Origin: Atopsyche davidsoni
Taxonomy: Eukaryota > Arthropoda > Insecta > Trichoptera > Hydrobiosidae
Reading direction: 5' to 3'
Length of the DNA: 64,000 nucleotides
Assembly (NCBI GenBank): GCA_022113835.1
Contig: JAILWY010000004.1
Location: forward strand, 8,187,501 to 8,251,500
The notes under the pieces are model-generated. The model searched no databases. It saw nothing but the letters and a program-made list of their open reading frames with translations, and was not told the DNA's origin. This document shows positions 61,985-64,000 of the stretch, piece by piece. The stretch's first letter is position 1; each line of letters opens with the position of its first letter. A program made the translations under genes and the position numbers.

Positions 61985-64000
61985 ATTTTCGATTATTTTT
62001 AGTTGTTACACAGTTATACTTCAGTTTACACTGAATCGGAAATGGTTACAAACACGAAATACACACAAATAAACAAACACAAATGGCAGCTTTTTTCAAA
62101 CAAATTCTGACGTTTTAGTGTAGCCAATATAAAAAAATATTTTTCACTATGCTTAATTCTAACTCGCTTCAATCTTGTCCAATTTTGTTAAATAATTGCG
62201 TGGGAAAATTAAAGAATTTAATTTGACAGGTTTTTAGAGTTACTACCATATACAAATTATACTACATTATTTGCCTTTTTTAGAATGTTTATTTGATGAA
62301 TTATATTATGAAGTTTCTTATTATATTTTGTTAAGAGTTTTGTAGGTTATGTATGCATATAAATATAAATTTTAAATAGTTAAAATTTTATTTATTTATA
62401 TAAATAATTATTTACTTATTAAGAATATTTTTTTTTTCACTAAGACTATAAACTTCTAACTAAAAAGTATATAAACAGTAACAAAACTTCCTTTATGGAA
62501 TTTTGCTAAAAATTCTGACATTTGATTAGTCATAATTTTTCGTAAAACTAGTATTTCATTTTTATCGTTTTGATTATTGATAGCAGTAACAATAACCATA
62601 TTTACACAATCAATATTCCATGTAGTTGATTTGTAGTGAAAAGTGCCTTTACAAACGATATTTATGAACAATAAATGAAAAATGGTAATGAATTAAATTT
62701 TTATGAACATTTAATTTATTTTGATTTTAATAACTGGCATTTCGTTTTTTTTTTTTTTTTTTTAATTTTGCATAATAAAATCACATTGCTAATTGAGCGT
62801 TTATTGACTTAGAGAATTGATTGAATTGATTAAGAGAATTGTATAAGATAATTGTTTTGAAGGTGAAGTTGTATTTAACAAAAGTAAAAAAAAAAAGTTC
62901 ATATTTTATATTTGAAGAATTTAATTGTAATCATGAATAATAACGTCAATTTCATAAAGATTATTCAATTAATAGCAAATAATCTCCCATAATAAATAAA
63001 GTAAATCCCAAAAAGGTAAGCAATTAATGTAAATAGCCCGGAACTGGGCTATTTGAAAATAAATTTATCTATTAGAAAATGATTGATTGCACAAACAAAT
63101 GGCACGTATTAAACAAGAGAGAAAGAATTGCAAAAATAAACACAAATAAAATACAGTGCCTATGTAGGAAGATGGATTTATGATTAGCGAAAACTGTGAA
63201 TGCGTATTCAATGCGGGGTGGGGGTGAGGGTGCAGGGTGTGGGTGCAGGGTGTGAGTGCAGGGTGTGAGTGCAGGGTGTGGGTGCAGGGTGTGGGCACGG
63301 GTCGAGGGTGAGTCGGCGGGGGTGCGGGTGTGTGGGATTTGCCCCTGGTAGACTGCAATCCGTCGTACTCGCTAATTGTCCAGCAGCTCCACCAGTTACT
63401 TTTTTGACTAGAAATAAGAGTCAATTGATAAATTTACATGTTCATTTTTAATAATTCATCTGATAAGAATATTATTATTTTAATATAATAATTTATTTTT
63501 ATAGTTAAATCAATAAAAAAAACAAATACAAACAGAATGATAAAACAATACAATGCTCGTCTATAAATTATTGAGGTAGAATGTTACGTGGTAAAAATTA
63601 AAAATTACACTACCAACCAACAATCTGACATTTTCTTGTATTTATAAAGTTTAAACTTAATAATAAACCATGATTATTTTTTATTTTGTTGTTAAATTAG
63701 TGAATGATAGTACAAAATGAAAGTGATCGACGTTGTAATGCAGGCGTATGAGATCACGAGTGCCCGCGCGTAGTTCATAAAGTGAATTTATTATTTCAGC
63801 CCAATTCACAAAACCGCGGCCATCAATCAACCACTTCTAAAAGCGCCGATAGCGATGGAAACATTTTTTACGATTGACATTATTACGCCGTCGACACGTT
63901 CGCTTTTATCGAAGTCACTACTCGAGAAAAAGAAAAAAACCTACACACAAGATGACGCTATTTATAAAGTGTTCCACGTGGTGACTTTAATTCGGTGATA
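61985..64000. other. intergenic region upstream of IFT140
   Basis: Contains the IFT140 promoter side (no TATA box recognised), a poly-T run at about 62,744-62,763, a 9-bp hairpin (AAATAGCCC/GGGCTATTT, 63031-63054) and a G-rich minisatellite. The last 250 bp are GC-richer and carry a CCACGTGG E-box at 63974-63981, perhaps the promoter of a gene beyond the window. No coding region is supported. Confidence 0.55.
63228..63292 (+). repeat. 13-bp G-rich minisatellite
   Basis: Five tandem copies of GGGTGCAGGGTGT, two with GAG for GGG at the start. Runs of GGG spaced by 3-4 bases fit the G-quadruplex pattern on the plus strand. It creates an artefactual His/Pro/Thr-rich open frame on the minus strand. 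Confidence 0.9.

Noticed and set aside
63065..63424. His/Pro/Thr-rich minus-strand open frame
   Set aside because: Translation of the 13-bp minisatellite.

Overview
This window is nuclear DNA of an animal, most likely an insect and probably a moth or butterfly. The genes are split by many short GT-AG introns, and intergenic DNA is AT-rich with isolated GC-rich islands. Proteins match animal families (Sap130, IFT140, GUF1, ANKRD40, PEBP). Small non-autonomous transposons (piggyBac-like, hAT-like, tRNA-derived) are frequent. The order assignment is inference. All gene models were spliced by hand; in the models given as complete, exon phases agree and total lengths divide by three.

Layout. Positions 1-21,600 hold no convincing protein gene. 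They contain interspersed repeats, a (TA)n tract, a TATA box followed by a hairpin pair (6.7 kb), GC-rich islands (13.2, 15.3, 18.0-19.3 kb) and two related CCAAT-type elements. Positions 21.6-37.8 kb are a PEBP cluster. One cytosolic-type gene is followed by three tandem duplicated units (about 25.0-29.3, 29.3-34.5 and 34.5-37.8 kb). Each unit carries one intact PEBP gene that has gained a signal-peptide exon and three N-glycosylation sequons. Transposons that differ between units date the duplications.

Positions 39.5-62 kb are a dense housekeeping block: Sap130 (minus, Sin3-complex subunit), an RSL1D1-type ribosomal L1-domain protein (plus), an ANKRD40-like protein (minus), GUF1/mitochondrial EF4 (plus) and IFT140 (minus). 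Two divergent pairs share short upstream spacers (545 and 388 bp), so bidirectional promoters are likely. piggyBac-like remnants sit in introns of Sap130 and IFT140. At the 3' end of IFT140, two spliced segments encode a putative 74-residue membrane protein in another reading frame. Positions 62-64 kb are intergenic with a G-rich 13-bp minisatellite.

The genes do not form one pathway. Sap130 acts in chromatin repression, RSL1D1 in nucleolar ribosome assembly, GUF1 in mitochondrial translation and IFT140 in ciliary transport. The most distinctive content is the secreted PEBP array, whose third member has lost conserved ligand-pocket residues, and the overlapping small ORF in the IFT140 tail.
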